DNA of 64,000 bases from Orrella dioscoreae (GTDB lineage: Bacteria; Pseudomonadota; Gammaproteobacteria; Burkholderiales; Burkholderiaceae_B), in NCBI RefSeq assembly GCF_900089455.2, contig NZ_LT907988.1, positions 1,612,001 to 1,676,000 of the forward strand, read 5' to 3'. The notes under the pieces were generated by a model. The model was not told the DNA's origin. It did not search any database and was given only the letters and a program-made list of their open reading frames with translations. This document shows, piece by piece, positions 7,654-16,628 of the stretch (positions are counted from its first letter, which is position 1; the number at the start of each line of letters is the position of its first letter). Position numbers and translations under genes: made by a program.

Positions 7654-8483
7654 GGCGCGGCGCCTGCCGGCATGGCCTGCCGGCGCGGCGGCCGCGGGGC
7701 CGGGGCGGGGCGGGCTGCCGCCGGCGTGCCCCTTTCGTAGACGTAGTCACCGGGCGGCCCGGCTTCCGGCCGGCAGCGCAAGCCGAAACCCTCCAGCATG
7801 GCGCAAAGCGCCTCGCGCACTGTCTTGCTGCCGCAGACCATGGCCCGATCGTGCTCGGGGTTCAGCGGCGGCAGGCCGAGTTCGCGCGCCAGCTCGCCGG
7901 AATGGATCAGCGTGGTGATGCGGCCCTGGCGTTCGAAGGGTTCGCGGGTCACGGTGGGGACGTAGCGCAAGGCGCCGCGTGCCCGCCAATCCTGCCGGCC
8001 GGCGAGCGCCTGGGTGATGTAGTGGCGATAGGCCAGCCCGCTCACCTCGCGTGCGCAATGCACCAGCACGATCGTGTCGAAGGCCTCGTAGGCCTGCGGG
8101 TCGCGGATGATGCTGAGAAAGGGCGCGACGCCCGAGCCGGTGGCAAGCAGGTAGAGCCGCTTGCCTGGACGCAGGTCGGAGAGGCGCAACGTTCCTCCCG
8201 ACTGCCGCCCGACGAGGACGGGATCGCCCACGCGCAAGGCCTGCAGGCGGCTGCCCAGCGTGTCGGCGGGCGTGGCGTGGCTCAGGAACTCGAGATACGG
8301 ATCGCGCGTCGCGCTCGCCACGCTGTGGGGCCGCGCCTGCAGCTGGTCCTGTGCGGCCAGGCCCAGGCTGACGTAGTGGCCGCTTTCGAAGCGCAGGCCG
8401 GGCGGGCGCGTGGTCGTCACGCTGAAGAGCCGGTCGTTCCAGTGGCGGATGTTCGTCACGCGTTCCAGGGTGTGATTGTGCAT
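7650..8483 (-). CDS. Ferredoxin-NADP+ reductase (Fpr type) 1
   Basis: A 277-residue FAD enzyme moving electrons between NADPH and ferredoxin. The FAD-binding segment (ARPHSVASATRD), the nucleotide loop (LATGSGVAPFLSIIRD) and the C-terminal DRAMVCGSKTVREAL and GDYVYERG motifs are those of bacterial Fpr. The tail after GDYVYERG is an extra 25 Pro/Ala/Arg-rich residues. Start chosen at MHNHTLERV; the open frame to 9320 is a shadow of the upstream oxygenase. Located between the large diiron oxygenase and the thioesterase, it probably feeds the oxygenases via the cluster ferredoxin. A second copy lies at 29984-30760. Confidence 0.93.
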   Translation of the reverse strand: MHNHTLERVTNIRHWNDRLFSVTTTRPPGLRFESGHYVSLGLAAQDQLQARPHSVASATRDPYLEFLSHATPADTLGSRLQALRVGDPVLVGRQSGGTLRLSDLRPGKRLYLLATGSGVAPFLSIIRDPQAYEAFDTIVLVHCAREVSGLAYRHYITQALAGRQDWRARGALRYVPTVTREPFERQGRITTLIHSGELARELGLPPLNPEHDRAMVCGSKTVREALCAMLEGFGLRCRPEAGPPGDYVYERGTPAAARPAPAPRPPRRQAMPAGAAP

Positions 8484-8505
8484 GGTGCCGGTCTCCGTGA
8501 CGGTG

Positions 8506-10704
8506 TCAGGCGGGCGCGTGCAGGGGCGCATGTCCGGTCCGCGCCGGCGATTGCGGGGCGGCGGGCGGCGTGGGCATCCGTTCGACGAACTGGGCGAACG
8601 ACGCATAGCCCGTCCAGATGCGGCGCCATTCCTGCGCGGCGGATTCGGGCCCGAGCGACAGCGCCACCTGGTCGAGATGGTCGGCCACCGCGTCCAGGGA
8701 GCTGCGGGCATGGCCCGAGCCATAGTTGTCGATCGACAGGTGGGTGACTTCGTAGGCGGTGTCGTAGCCCCACCGCCGCAGCTTCTCGATCTCGTGCAGG
8801 CGCAGTTCGCCCAGGCCGAACATCTCGATGCCCAGGTTGAAGCCCAGGATCTCGGGGCGGTAGCTGTCCGGGAACTGCGCCAGGCAAAGCTGGTAGAGCG
8901 CGAAGGGATAGATCTCGTCGAGCAGTTCCTCTTGCTCGATGAAGTCGGTGCTGGCGATGTGGGGCAGGTGCACGTCCATGGAGCGCAGCACCTGGTGGAT
9001 GAGCTGGATGTGGTTCTGCGCGACGTCGCCCTGGCCCATCTCGTCCGCGTAGATGGCGAAAAGCGCCCTGTCGGCGGCGCGCAGGTGCCTGCCCCGCAAG
9101 GCGCTGCGATAGGCCCAGGCGCCGTCGATGAGGTTGCCCAGCGCAAAGGTCTTCTGCGTGAAGACGACCTCTTCGGCATCCGGCATCTCGGCAAGCGGGG
9201 CGATGGGGCCGAGCAGCTTGTCGTGATAGATCGCGTCGAAGCGCGCATAGAGCGCGTCGCGGGAATAGGGGAACGCGCGCGCGTCGGTATGGCGCCAGGC
9301 GCTGCCATCGCCAGGCGCATGCAGCAGCGCCGCCGCCGCCGACAAGCCCTGTTCGGCGTGTGTCCGCGCCATGGGCAGGACGGCGGGGAACTGCTCGATG
9401 TTGACGAGCCGATGGAAGAACTGCCTCGGCGCCGGCGCTACGGTCTCTGCAAGGGTGTCGAAGCCGGGATGCGCGGGCAGGGCGGCCAACACCGCGTCCC
9501 AGGCCGTCTGCGGCATGTCGTGGTTGGCCGGCGGCTGCAGGGTTTCGGGGCTGGCGGCCTGCAGCGACCATGCCTGCAAGGTCATGGTCTCGTCCGCGTC
9601 GAAGACGCCGAACATCGGACCGCCGAACTGGATGGCGCCCATGAAGCGGCAGGGCTGCCGCGGATCGCGCGCGCGGACGTATGGCGATGCCTTGAAGGCG
9701 CGCACGAAGGCGTGCGGATCGAAGTCCGGGCTGGCAAAGCGGTCGGCCAGCGTTTCGCCGTCCACTTTCACCTTGCCGTGTTGCTTGCCGGCATAGGGAG
9801 CATGGCGGGCCACGATCTCGGCGACCCGTTCATCCAGGTTGCGGCGAGCCTGGCGGCAGAGACGCGTGAGCATGGCCTGGACCTGCAGGCTTTCCAGTTC
9901 CGCGAGGGCGAGCGCGGCGCGGGCCGCGCGCGGCCAGCCGGGCGTAGCGGAGCCGTGCTGCGCGAACAGCGCCTGGAACAGTCCGGCGGCATCGTCTCGC
10001 GCGGCCGCGTCGTCATCCAGCGGGCCGCCCACCGCCGCGTCGACGGCCAAGGCGTGGAAGGCCCAATGCACGCCGGCGATCTCCGGCAGGCAGCGCGCGC
10101 CATAGAGCGCCAGGGCCTGCAGGAAACAGGCTTGCAGCCAACTGGCGGTATCGGCCAGGCAGGCGCGTTCGAAAGCCGGGTCGGCGAGCTCGGGCAGGGC
10201 CAGGCCGTTATCCAGCAGCACGTGGTGGTGCCGCTGCCATTGCGGCTGCCGGCCGGGCGCGCCTTGTTGATCCAGGCAGCGCGCACGGAACAGCCGGTTG
10301 ACGAGCGGCGCGGGCTGGGTGGCGGGTTGCGAGACGGAATCCAGCCAGACCCCGCTCAGCGCGCGGACGGGCGCGCGTTCGCGCAGCAATTCACGGCGCG
10401 CCCTGCCGTCGTGTTCGAGCACCGCGTGCAGGCGCTGGCCCAGGTCCGCGCGGCGCGCGCGCAGTCTCTCGTCCAGCGCCGCCAGGCTGTCAGGCAGCGG
10501 CGCGTCACGCGGCGGGATCTGGTCCAGCACGGTCTCGATCAGCGCCAGGGCCGCCCAGCGCATGCCCTCCGACTCCTTGTCCGTCACGAAGCGGCGGAAC
10601 AGTTGCGCAGGCGGCAACGCCAGCAGGGCGCGGCCTTGCGCCTGGGCATCCGGGCTGAAGCGGGGAGGGGCGGTGTCAAGGCAGGCGAAGGGAAAGGACA
10701 GCAT
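8506..10704 (-). CDS. Large haem-oxygenase-like diiron oxygenase (iron-containing redox enzyme family)
   Basis: A 732-residue protein whose C-terminal third has the complete metal-ligand pattern of haem-oxygenase-like diiron oxidases (HDOs): Glu555 and His565 (spacing 10), Glu627 (GFNLGIEMFG), then His655-x3-Asp659-x5-His665 (HLSIDNYGSGH). HDOs use O2 for N-oxygenation, desaturation or C-C cleavage of amino acid-like or acyl substrates. The N-terminal 430 residues resemble nothing I recognise. It is translated directly after the NRPS (19-bp gap) and before an FNR, so the substrate may be carrier-bound. Ligand assignment is from motif spacing, not alignment. Confidence 0.8.
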   Translation of the reverse strand: MLSFPFACLDTAPPRFSPDAQAQGRALLALPPAQLFRRFVTDKESEGMRWAALALIETVLDQIPPRDAPLPDSLAALDERLRARRADLGQRLHAVLEHDGRARRELLRERAPVRALSGVWLDSVSQPATQPAPLVNRLFRARCLDQQGAPGRQPQWQRHHHVLLDNGLALPELADPAFERACLADTASWLQACFLQALALYGARCLPEIAGVHWAFHALAVDAAVGGPLDDDAAARDDAAGLFQALFAQHGSATPGWPRAARAALALAELESLQVQAMLTRLCRQARRNLDERVAEIVARHAPYAGKQHGKVKVDGETLADRFASPDFDPHAFVRAFKASPYVRARDPRQPCRFMGAIQFGGPMFGVFDADETMTLQAWSLQAASPETLQPPANHDMPQTAWDAVLAALPAHPGFDTLAETVAPAPRQFFHRLVNIEQFPAVLPMARTHAEQGLSAAAALLHAPGDGSAWRHTDARAFPYSRDALYARFDAIYHDKLLGPIAPLAEMPDAEEVVFTQKTFALGNLIDGAWAYRSALRGRHLRAADRALFAIYADEMGQGDVAQNHIQLIHQVLRSMDVHLPHIASTDFIEQEELLDEIYPFALYQLCLAQFPDSYRPEILGFNLGIEMFGLGELRLHEIEKLRRWGYDTAYEVTHLSIDNYGSGHARSSLDAVADHLDQVALSLGPESAAQEWRRIWTGYASFAQFVERMPTPPAAPQSPARTGHAPLHAPA

Positions 10705-10723
10705 GGCGAAACCTCCTCACGTG

Positions 10724-13700
10724 TCACGGCGTGGCGCGGGCGCGCCCATTGGCGGCGACAAAGCGCGCCATGCCGCGGACGGTCTGGTGTTGCATGACTT
10801 GCGCCAGCGAGGCCGAGACGGCGAACTCCTTGCGCAAGCGGGCCATGAGGCGAGCGGCCTTGATGGAGTCGCCGCCCAGGTCGAAGAAATTCTGGTCCAG
10901 GTCGGCGATCTCGCGCTTCAGCAGTTCGGACCAGATCCGGGCCACGCCCTGCTCGAACGCGGACAGCGCGGGTTCACCATCGCCGCCCTCGGCGGTCGGC
11001 GATGGCGATGCAGGCGAGGCGTCCGGCGGCGATGCAGGCGCGGCGGCGCTGGCGGATGGCGCCGGGGGAAGGTGCAAGGCCTGGCGGTCCACCTTGCCGT
11101 TCTCCGACAGCGGCAGCGCGTCCCGCACCAGCACGCGAGTGGGCACCATGTAGGCGGGAAGCTGTGCGGCCACATGGGCCTTGAGTTGCTGCGCCACGTC
11201 GGGCGGGGGCGCTTTTGCGTCCCCGGCCAGCACCACGTGGGCGGTCAGCCCGTCATGGTCCGGCGCAGGGCCGGTGACCGCGCACGCGCGTACCAGCGGG
11301 TGGCTGGCCAGGCGGGCTTCGATGTCGGTGAGTTCGACGCGCTGCCCGTGCAGTTTCACCTGGAAGTCGGCGCGGCCCACGATCTCCAGGCTGCCGTCGG
11401 GCAGGTAGCGGCCCAGGTCGCCCGTCTTGTACAGGCGCTCGCCATTGCGAGGATGGGTGATGAAGGCCTGGGCGGTGCGCAGCGGATCGCGCCAGTAGCC
11501 CTGCGCCAGTCCGGCGCCGCTGGCGTGCAGTTCTCCCACGACCCAGTCCGGGCAGTCGTTCAAGGCGGCATCCAGCACGTGATATCGGCTGTTGGCCAGC
11601 GGGCGACCATACGGGATGCGGCTCAGGTGGGGCGGCACCGGCGTGTCGATGGGATGGAAGATGTTCCAGACCGTGGTTTCGGTCGGGCCACCCAGGCTGG
11701 CGATGCGCGCACGGCTGCGCCGGCGCAGGTCTCCCGGCAGGGAAGGCGGAATACGGTCGCCGCTCAGCATGACGAGCCGCAGGGTCTCGGGCAACTGCGC
11801 GTCGATCGCATCGCAATGCGCCACCAGCATCTGCGCCACGGCGGGCACCGTGTTGAGCAGCGTGACGCCGAAGCGTTCCATCAGGTCCAGCCAGTGCGCG
11901 GGGTCCGCGGCCTTGTCGGGGTCGGGCAGCACCAGCGCGCCACCCGCGTGCAGCACGCCGAAGATGTCGAAGACCGACAGGTCGAAATGGAAGGCGGACA
12001 GGCCCAGCGCGCGGTCGCGCGCCTGCACGGAGAATCGCGCGGTCGCATCGTGCACCAGGTTGACGACGCTGCCCTGGCCGATCATGACGCCCTTGGGCGC
12101 GCCGGTGCTGCCAGAGGTGTACAGCACATAGGCCAGGCGGTCGGGCGCGCTGCCCAGGGCAACCCTGGGCAGGTCGCCGTCTGGCGCGAGATCCTCGACG
12201 AACAGGCGTTCGCCCGCGTAACGGGCTGCCAGCGGGAGATCCTCCCGGGTGACGAGAACGCGTGCCTGCGCCAGTCTGGCGATCTCGTCCTGCCGTGCGT
12301 CGGGCCAGTCCGTGGCGATGGGCACGTAGGCCGCGCCCGCCAGGCTTGCCCCCAGGACCGCGGCCACCTGTTCGGGGCCCTTGGGCAGGCAGATGGCCAC
12401 GGGTTCGCCCGCTTGCACGCCGTGCGACACCAGGCGCTGCGCGATGGCGCGGGCCTGCGCCAGCAAGTCACCGCGGGTGACGCCGCGGCTGGCGGTCAAC
12501 ACGGCGGGCCGGCCCGGATCGACCAGGGTGTGGCGCAGGAAGCCGGCGTGCAGGGATTCGACCGGCACGGGCTTGTCGGTCCGGTTGGCGCGTTCACGCG
12601 CCTGTCGCTGCGTGGCGGGCAGCAGGTCGAATTCGGCCTCCTGCCAGGCTTGCGGCGAGTCGGCCAGCCGGCCCAGCAACCGGCCCAGGCTGTCCGCCAC
12701 GCAGGCGGGCACCCCGGGTGCGAACAGGCCCGTCACGGCATCCAGTTGCAGCACGATGCCGCCGCGTTGGCGCATGACAAACAGGTTGAGCCAGACCTGC
12801 GGCGTCTGGCTGACGCCATGGACGTGCGTGCCCAGCGTCTCGACGCCCTGCAGGGGGCCGTGCCCGGGCGCGTCGGCCAACGCGAAGTTGAAGGTATAGG
12901 GCACGATGAGCGTGGCCTGGCCGGGCGAGGCGCTGGCCAGGTGGCGGGCGGCATCCAGCGCGGTGAAGTGGCGCAGATCCAGGGCTTCCATCAAGGCGGC
13001 CTGCGCCGCCTTGGCGCGCAGGTCGAAGCGCGGTTGGGTGCCGGTGACGGTGGCAAGCACCGGCCGCGTGAAATTGCCGATGGCGGCATCGATGTCCGGC
13101 GAGACCGGCGGCCGGTAGGCGAGGGTGACGTTCAGTGTCTTGGCATGCGTGCCGTCCCAACGCGAAAGCACGTCGCAATAGGCAGCGAACACCGCGGCGG
13201 CAGGCGTCACGCCGGCGGCCCCGGCATGTGCCTGGAAACGTGTCCAGGCCTGTGCGTCCAGGCTGGCCTCGAAGCGTTCGGTCAGGCCCTGTGCCAGTTT
13301 GTCCGGGTCGGTGGCCAGGGGCAGCCGGGGCGGATGCAGTCCGTCGCGCGCCTGGCGGCTCAGCCAGCGATCGCGCGACTGGCGCCAGCCCGGACCCTCG
13401 CGTTCGCGCTGCTCGGCGGCCACGTAGGGCGCCACGCAGGGCGCCAGCGCCTTGAGCGTGGCATCGGGCCGCGCATAGGCGGCGGCCCAGTCCGCGAAGA
13501 GGATCTGCATGGACAGGCCGTCGATGTGCAGGCCCTCGTGGCTGACCAGCAGCATGTGCCGCCCGGCAGGCAGGGCAACCAGGACGGCCTCGAGCGCGCA
13601 GGGACGCGCCAGCGGCGCAACCTGCGCGGACAGGCGGCGGCGCAGCGCGTGAATGGCGGCCTGCGCGGCCAGCTCGTCATCCCGGCCATGGTCGTGGCGG

Positions 13701-14002
13701 GTCATGAGCGGCGTCGGCACGTCCTGCATGGGCAGGATTGCCTGGCGGCCTTCCGGATCGATGATGGTGCGCAGTGCCTCGTGGCGCGCCACCACCGCGC
13801 ACAGCGAGGCCTCCAGGCGATCGGGGTCGCAGCCTTCCATCAGGATCTCGTGATAGACATGGGAGGACACGCGCCCCAGTGCCAGGGTATCGCCCCGTCC
13901 GACCAGGTAGGCGGCCTGCATGGCCGAGAGCGGGAACCAGGGGCCGGCTTGCGCGTGTGGCGGGGCAGCGTGGGCGGGACGGTCGAGGACGGAGCCGGAC
14001 AT
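10724..14002 (-). CDS. Single-module NRPS, Cy-A-T, predicted cysteine-activating
   Basis: A 1092-residue nonribosomal peptide synthetase module. Residues about 20-440 form a condensation-type domain that looks like a heterocyclization (Cy) domain: PLSAMQAAYLVGR opening and, instead of HHxxxDG, E156-x4-D161-x2-S164, one change from the Cy signature DxxxxDxxS. The adenylation domain (about 470-960) has LYTSGSTGAPKGVM, GGPTETT and the NGKVDR lysine; reading the specificity pocket by eye gives D-L-F-N-M-S-L-V-W-K, almost the cysteine code DLYNLSLIWK. The carrier domain Ser1046 lies in LGGDSIKAARL. No thioesterase or reductase domain is present. Expected step: acyl-carrier plus Cys giving a thiazoline. 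Confidence 0.9.
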   Translation of the reverse strand: MSGSVLDRPAHAAPPHAQAGPWFPLSAMQAAYLVGRGDTLALGRVSSHVYHEILMEGCDPDRLEASLCAVVARHEALRTIIDPEGRQAILPMQDVPTPLMTRHDHGRDDELAAQAAIHALRRRLSAQVAPLARPCALEAVLVALPAGRHMLLVSHEGLHIDGLSMQILFADWAAAYARPDATLKALAPCVAPYVAAEQREREGPGWRQSRDRWLSRQARDGLHPPRLPLATDPDKLAQGLTERFEASLDAQAWTRFQAHAGAAGVTPAAAVFAAYCDVLSRWDGTHAKTLNVTLAYRPPVSPDIDAAIGNFTRPVLATVTGTQPRFDLRAKAAQAALMEALDLRHFTALDAARHLASASPGQATLIVPYTFNFALADAPGHGPLQGVETLGTHVHGVSQTPQVWLNLFVMRQRGGIVLQLDAVTGLFAPGVPACVADSLGRLLGRLADSPQAWQEAEFDLLPATQRQARERANRTDKPVPVESLHAGFLRHTLVDPGRPAVLTASRGVTRGDLLAQARAIAQRLVSHGVQAGEPVAICLPKGPEQVAAVLGASLAGAAYVPIATDWPDARQDEIARLAQARVLVTREDLPLAARYAGERLFVEDLAPDGDLPRVALGSAPDRLAYVLYTSGSTGAPKGVMIGQGSVVNLVHDATARFSVQARDRALGLSAFHFDLSVFDIFGVLHAGGALVLPDPDKAADPAHWLDLMERFGVTLLNTVPAVAQMLVAHCDAIDAQLPETLRLVMLSGDRIPPSLPGDLRRRSRARIASLGGPTETTVWNIFHPIDTPVPPHLSRIPYGRPLANSRYHVLDAALNDCPDWVVGELHASGAGLAQGYWRDPLRTAQAFITHPRNGERLYKTGDLGRYLPDGSLEIVGRADFQVKLHGQRVELTDIEARLASHPLVRACAVTGPAPDHDGLTAHVVLAGDAKAPPPDVAQQLKAHVAAQLPAYMVPTRVLVRDALPLSENGKVDRQALHLPPAPSASAAAPASPPDASPASPSPTAEGGDGEPALSAFEQGVARIWSELLKREIADLDQNFFDLGGDSIKAARLMARLRKEFAVSASLAQVMQHQTVRGMARFVAANGRARATP

Positions 14003-14007
14003 GGTGA

Positions 14008-14289
14008 CTACTCCTGGAGAGGCAGGGCGGGCGTGGGCGCGCCGGCTAGCCGTTGCGCGAGCGCCGGGAGGTCGCTGGCATCGAGCAGATCGGCCAGGCC
14101 GAGCTGGACGCCGCTGCGCTCCTCCACGCGGTACTGGACGCGAATGGCCTGCAGCGAGGTCAGGCCGCGCTCGCGCAGCGTGCGCGTGTCCGGTTCCTGC
14201 AGCGCGGCGTGAGGCACGCCCAGCGCGGCGGCGATCTCCTCTTGCAACACGGACGTGAGCGTTGTGGTGTCGGCGGCGGAAGCAGGCAT
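14008..14289 (-). CDS. Free-standing acyl/peptidyl carrier protein 1
   Basis: A 93-residue carrier protein with the phosphopantetheine site RERGLTSLQAIRVQ (Ser in LTSLQ). It lies between the KASIII-like gene and the NRPS (5-bp gap to the NRPS), so it is the likely donor of the acyl group that the Cy domain condenses with cysteine. The N-terminal 10 residues are low complexity. Confidence 0.85.
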   Translation of the reverse strand: MPASAADTTTLTSVLQEEIAAALGVPHAALQEPDTRTLRERGLTSLQAIRVQYRVEERSGVQLGLADLLDASDLPALAQRLAGAPTPALPLQE

Positions 14290-14307
14290 GGCGGGCGCTC
14301 CAGTGGG

Positions 14308-15255
14308 TCAGGACAGGGATCGTGGGTGGGACGGCCGCGCCGCGCTCGCGCCACAGGCTTGCAGCACGAGACCTGCGCGCACGCCTGGCGTGCCCGAGTA
14401 CACGCCCAGCAGGACCCCGTCGGGCAAGGGGGACGAAGCGGCGTGGTCGGCCAGGTTGATGAGCGGGTCGCAGCCGAAGCAGTGCCCGAGCCTGGTCACG
14501 TTGTCCAGGTAGAGCTGGGGCCTGGCGAAGCCAGCCATCTGCTCGCGCATCGACAGGATGGGCAGGAACAGGTTGTCGTGGCAGACCTTGTCCAGCTGGC
14601 TGGGCTGCAGGCTGGCGTGCGAGAGCTGGCGATTGGCCTGGGCGGCAAGCCGTCCGCCGCCATCCAGGCCATCCGATGCGCCGGCCGTGGCCTGCATGGC
14701 CGCGACGGATGCAACGAGCCGGTAGCCCGGCAAGGCCTCCTGGCTGAGCAGGCAGCTGGCGCCCGCGTCGCTGAACAGCGCGAACGACGCCAGGCGCTCA
14801 TGTTCGTCACGAATGGCGTCGAAGGATGCCACCAGGATGTGGCGATAGCGTCCCGACGCCAGCATGTCATCGGCCAGGCGGATGCCGCAGACCAGCGTGG
14901 CGCAGCGGCTCAGCGTCAAGCCCAGTAGCGGTGCGTGGTCCAGTCCCAGGCTGTTCAGGAAACGGTGGGTGTCGGCGCGATGTTCGTTCACGCCGCCGGG
15001 AAAGACAGCCGCGCAAAGCAGCACGGCATCGATGTCGCCGGGCATCACGCCGGTCTCGGCAAGCGTGCGTCGCGCGCTGGCCACCGCGAGGTCGACGGGC
15101 TGTCCGCGCGTGCGCCGATACTGGCCCCAGCCCCAGAGCTCGGGCTCGCGCGACAGGCCCGTGCGCGCCAGCGCCTCGTCCACGTCGGGAAGATCGTCCC
15201 AGTCGTGCGCGTCTTCTCCCAGGCTGTAGGCCACGCCGGCGATCGTGGTGTCCAC
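14308..15255 (-). CDS. KASIII-like (FabH superfamily) ketosynthase or acyltransferase
   Basis: A 315-residue thiolase-fold protein. Candidate catalytic residues are the Cys in TLSRCATLVCG, the His in KVCHDNLFLP and the Asn/His region LYLDNVTRLGHCFG, which match the Cys-His-Asn positions of FabH but with diverged surroundings (HDNL rather than HQAN, SRCAT rather than a GCSG-type loop). Such proteins either condense malonyl-ACP or transfer acyl groups (CerJ type). The adjacent carrier protein is the likely partner. Confidence 0.75.
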   Translation of the reverse strand: MDTTIAGVAYSLGEDAHDWDDLPDVDEALARTGLSREPELWGWGQYRRTRGQPVDLAVASARRTLAETGVMPGDIDAVLLCAAVFPGGVNEHRADTHRFLNSLGLDHAPLLGLTLSRCATLVCGIRLADDMLASGRYRHILVASFDAIRDEHERLASFALFSDAGASCLLSQEALPGYRLVASVAAMQATAGASDGLDGGGRLAAQANRQLSHASLQPSQLDKVCHDNLFLPILSMREQMAGFARPQLYLDNVTRLGHCFGCDPLINLADHAASSPLPDGVLLGVYSGTPGVRAGLVLQACGASAARPSHPRSLS

Positions 15256-15264
15256 GGCAACTCC

Positions 15265-16464
15265 TTACAGGTAGTTGTGCTTGCGCGGCGCTGTCTGGTT
15301 GAGCACGTAGTTGCCGATCACGTGGTACTTCCACGCGACGGGATCATGCAGCGTGTGGGTGCGGGCGTTGCGCCAATGCCGGTTCAGGTTGAGCTTTTCC
15401 AGCACCGCGCCGGTGCCCGAGACCTCGAACAGCTTGTTGGTGGCGAACAGGGCGCTTTCGGTGCTGAGCACCTTGGCGATCGCCACGGCCACCGAGATCT
15501 CCGCGACCAGGTCGTCGTCCAGGTCATGGCGATGCGCGTCCATCAGGCGCGCGGCGGCGTCGACGGCCTGGATGGCCGCTGCCAGCCGCACCTGCATGTC
15601 GCCGATGGTGCGCAGCACATAGGGATCATCGGCCGCGCGATCCAGGCCGCTGTCGATCCAGGGCCGCGAGCGCGTGCGCACATAGTTCACCGCGTCGGCC
15701 ATCGCTTCCGCGCCGATGCCCGCGTCGATCGCGGCGTGGAATATCTGCGAGGCCGCCCCAACCATCGTCGGCTCGATGAAGACGTCGGCGAATGGCATGA
15801 CATGGCCGGGGTCCACTTCCACGTCTTCCAGCAACACCGTGCCGCTGGCCGTGCCGCGCTGGCCGAAGCCCGTCCAGTCGTCTTCGATGGTCAGGCCCGC
15901 CGAATGACGGGGAATGAAGGCCTGGACGTGGTCGTCGTGGTCGTCGCGCGCCACGATCCCGATCCAGTCGGCGAAGACGCAGCCCGTGGCGTAGAACTTG
16001 CGGCCATTCAGAACGCGCCGCCCGCCGCGGGTTTCGAGCCGCGTGGAGATGTCCATGGCGGTCTTGCCGCCTCGCTCGGAGGCCGCCTGCGAGAAGCGCT
16101 TGCCGCGCAATATTTCGCTGAAGAAGAAGTCCTGCTGCGCGTCGTCGCCCGCCAGCGACAGCAGGTCGACGATGTGGAAGTGGCTGCGGGGGATCTGCGC
16201 CACCGAGGGGTCCGCGGCCGCGATCAGGCGCGTGACCTGCGCCAGCGTGGCGTAGCCCAGGTCGGGGCCGCCGTGGCGCGCGGGTACCGTGATGGCCCAC
16301 AGGCCCGACTCGCTGAAGCCGGTGATTTCCTGGTCGCAGGGCGTGCGTTGCGCATCGCGCTCGCTGGCGCCGGCCCGCACGGCGGCGGCGACTTCGGCGG
16401 CGGCCGCCAGCGCGTCCGCGGTCGTGGCCAGCAGGATGGGAGCGTTCATGACGGGAGCGTTCAT
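15265..16464 (-). CDS. SfnB/DszC-like flavin-dependent monooxygenase (acyl-CoA dehydrogenase fold)
   Basis: A 399-residue protein with the acyl-CoA dehydrogenase fold but the hallmarks of group D reduced-flavin monooxygenases: PRSHFHIVDLLSLAG near residue 95 and, at the C-terminus, LNRHWRNARTHTLHDPVAWKYHVIGNY as in DszC/SfnB. Relatives oxygenate sulfur or amine nitrogen. First gene of the NRPS operon. Start at 16464 is set by AGAGG 6 bp upstream and by the promoter at 16552; the DNA for MNAPV is immediately repeated (second Met at 16449). S- or N-oxidation of the cysteine-derived product is inferred. Confidence 0.82.
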   Translation of the reverse strand: MNAPVMNAPILLATTADALAAAAEVAAAVRAGASERDAQRTPCDQEITGFSESGLWAITVPARHGGPDLGYATLAQVTRLIAAADPSVAQIPRSHFHIVDLLSLAGDDAQQDFFFSEILRGKRFSQAASERGGKTAMDISTRLETRGGRRVLNGRKFYATGCVFADWIGIVARDDHDDHVQAFIPRHSAGLTIEDDWTGFGQRGTASGTVLLEDVEVDPGHVMPFADVFIEPTMVGAASQIFHAAIDAGIGAEAMADAVNYVRTRSRPWIDSGLDRAADDPYVLRTIGDMQVRLAAAIQAVDAAARLMDAHRHDLDDDLVAEISVAVAIAKVLSTESALFATNKLFEVSGTGAVLEKLNLNRHWRNARTHTLHDPVAWKYHVIGNYVLNQTAPRKHNYL

Positions 16465-16551
16465 GTGGGGCCTCTGTGTCCGACGAATCGACGCCGACCG
16501 GCCGCGAACGCCGGGCACGAGGCCCGCGGAGCGGAGTATCGGCACGCATCC

Positions 16552-16598
16552 ATTTCATCGGTGCGTGCCTGTATCCACAACTACCAGAACTCATAGCC
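16552..16598 (-). promoter_or_regulatory. lux box A and promoter of the monooxygenase-NRPS operon
   Basis: Box CTACCAGAACTCATAG on the plus strand (16581-16596). Reading the minus strand, it is followed at once by TTGTGG (16580-16575), a 17-bp spacer and TGAAAT (16557-16552), predicting a start near 16545 and a box centre at about -43, the classical position for LuxR activation. Same architecture as boxes B, C and D. Confidence 0.8.
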
Positions 16599-16628
16599 CG
16601 GGCGGCGGCGCGCCGCACGGGCCGACGC

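Noticed and set aside
7650-9320. 556-residue fusion of a Ser/Arg-rich region to the ferredoxin reductase
   Set aside because: The upstream part is a frame shadow of the 732-residue oxygenase; the reductase starts at MHNHTLERV.
10724-14002. Holomycin-type assignment (single Cy-A-T NRPS plus acyl-CoA dehydrogenase)
   Set aside because: The dithiolopyrrolone genes for the thioredoxin-like oxidoreductase, PPC-decarboxylase-like and globin-like enzymes are absent, while HDOs, ligase and AHL genes are extra.
10298-14212. 1304-residue open frame opposite the NRPS
   Set aside because: Composition (Arg/Gly/His/Gln-rich) is typical of antisense shadows in GC-rich DNA; the NRPS has full domain motifs on the other strand.
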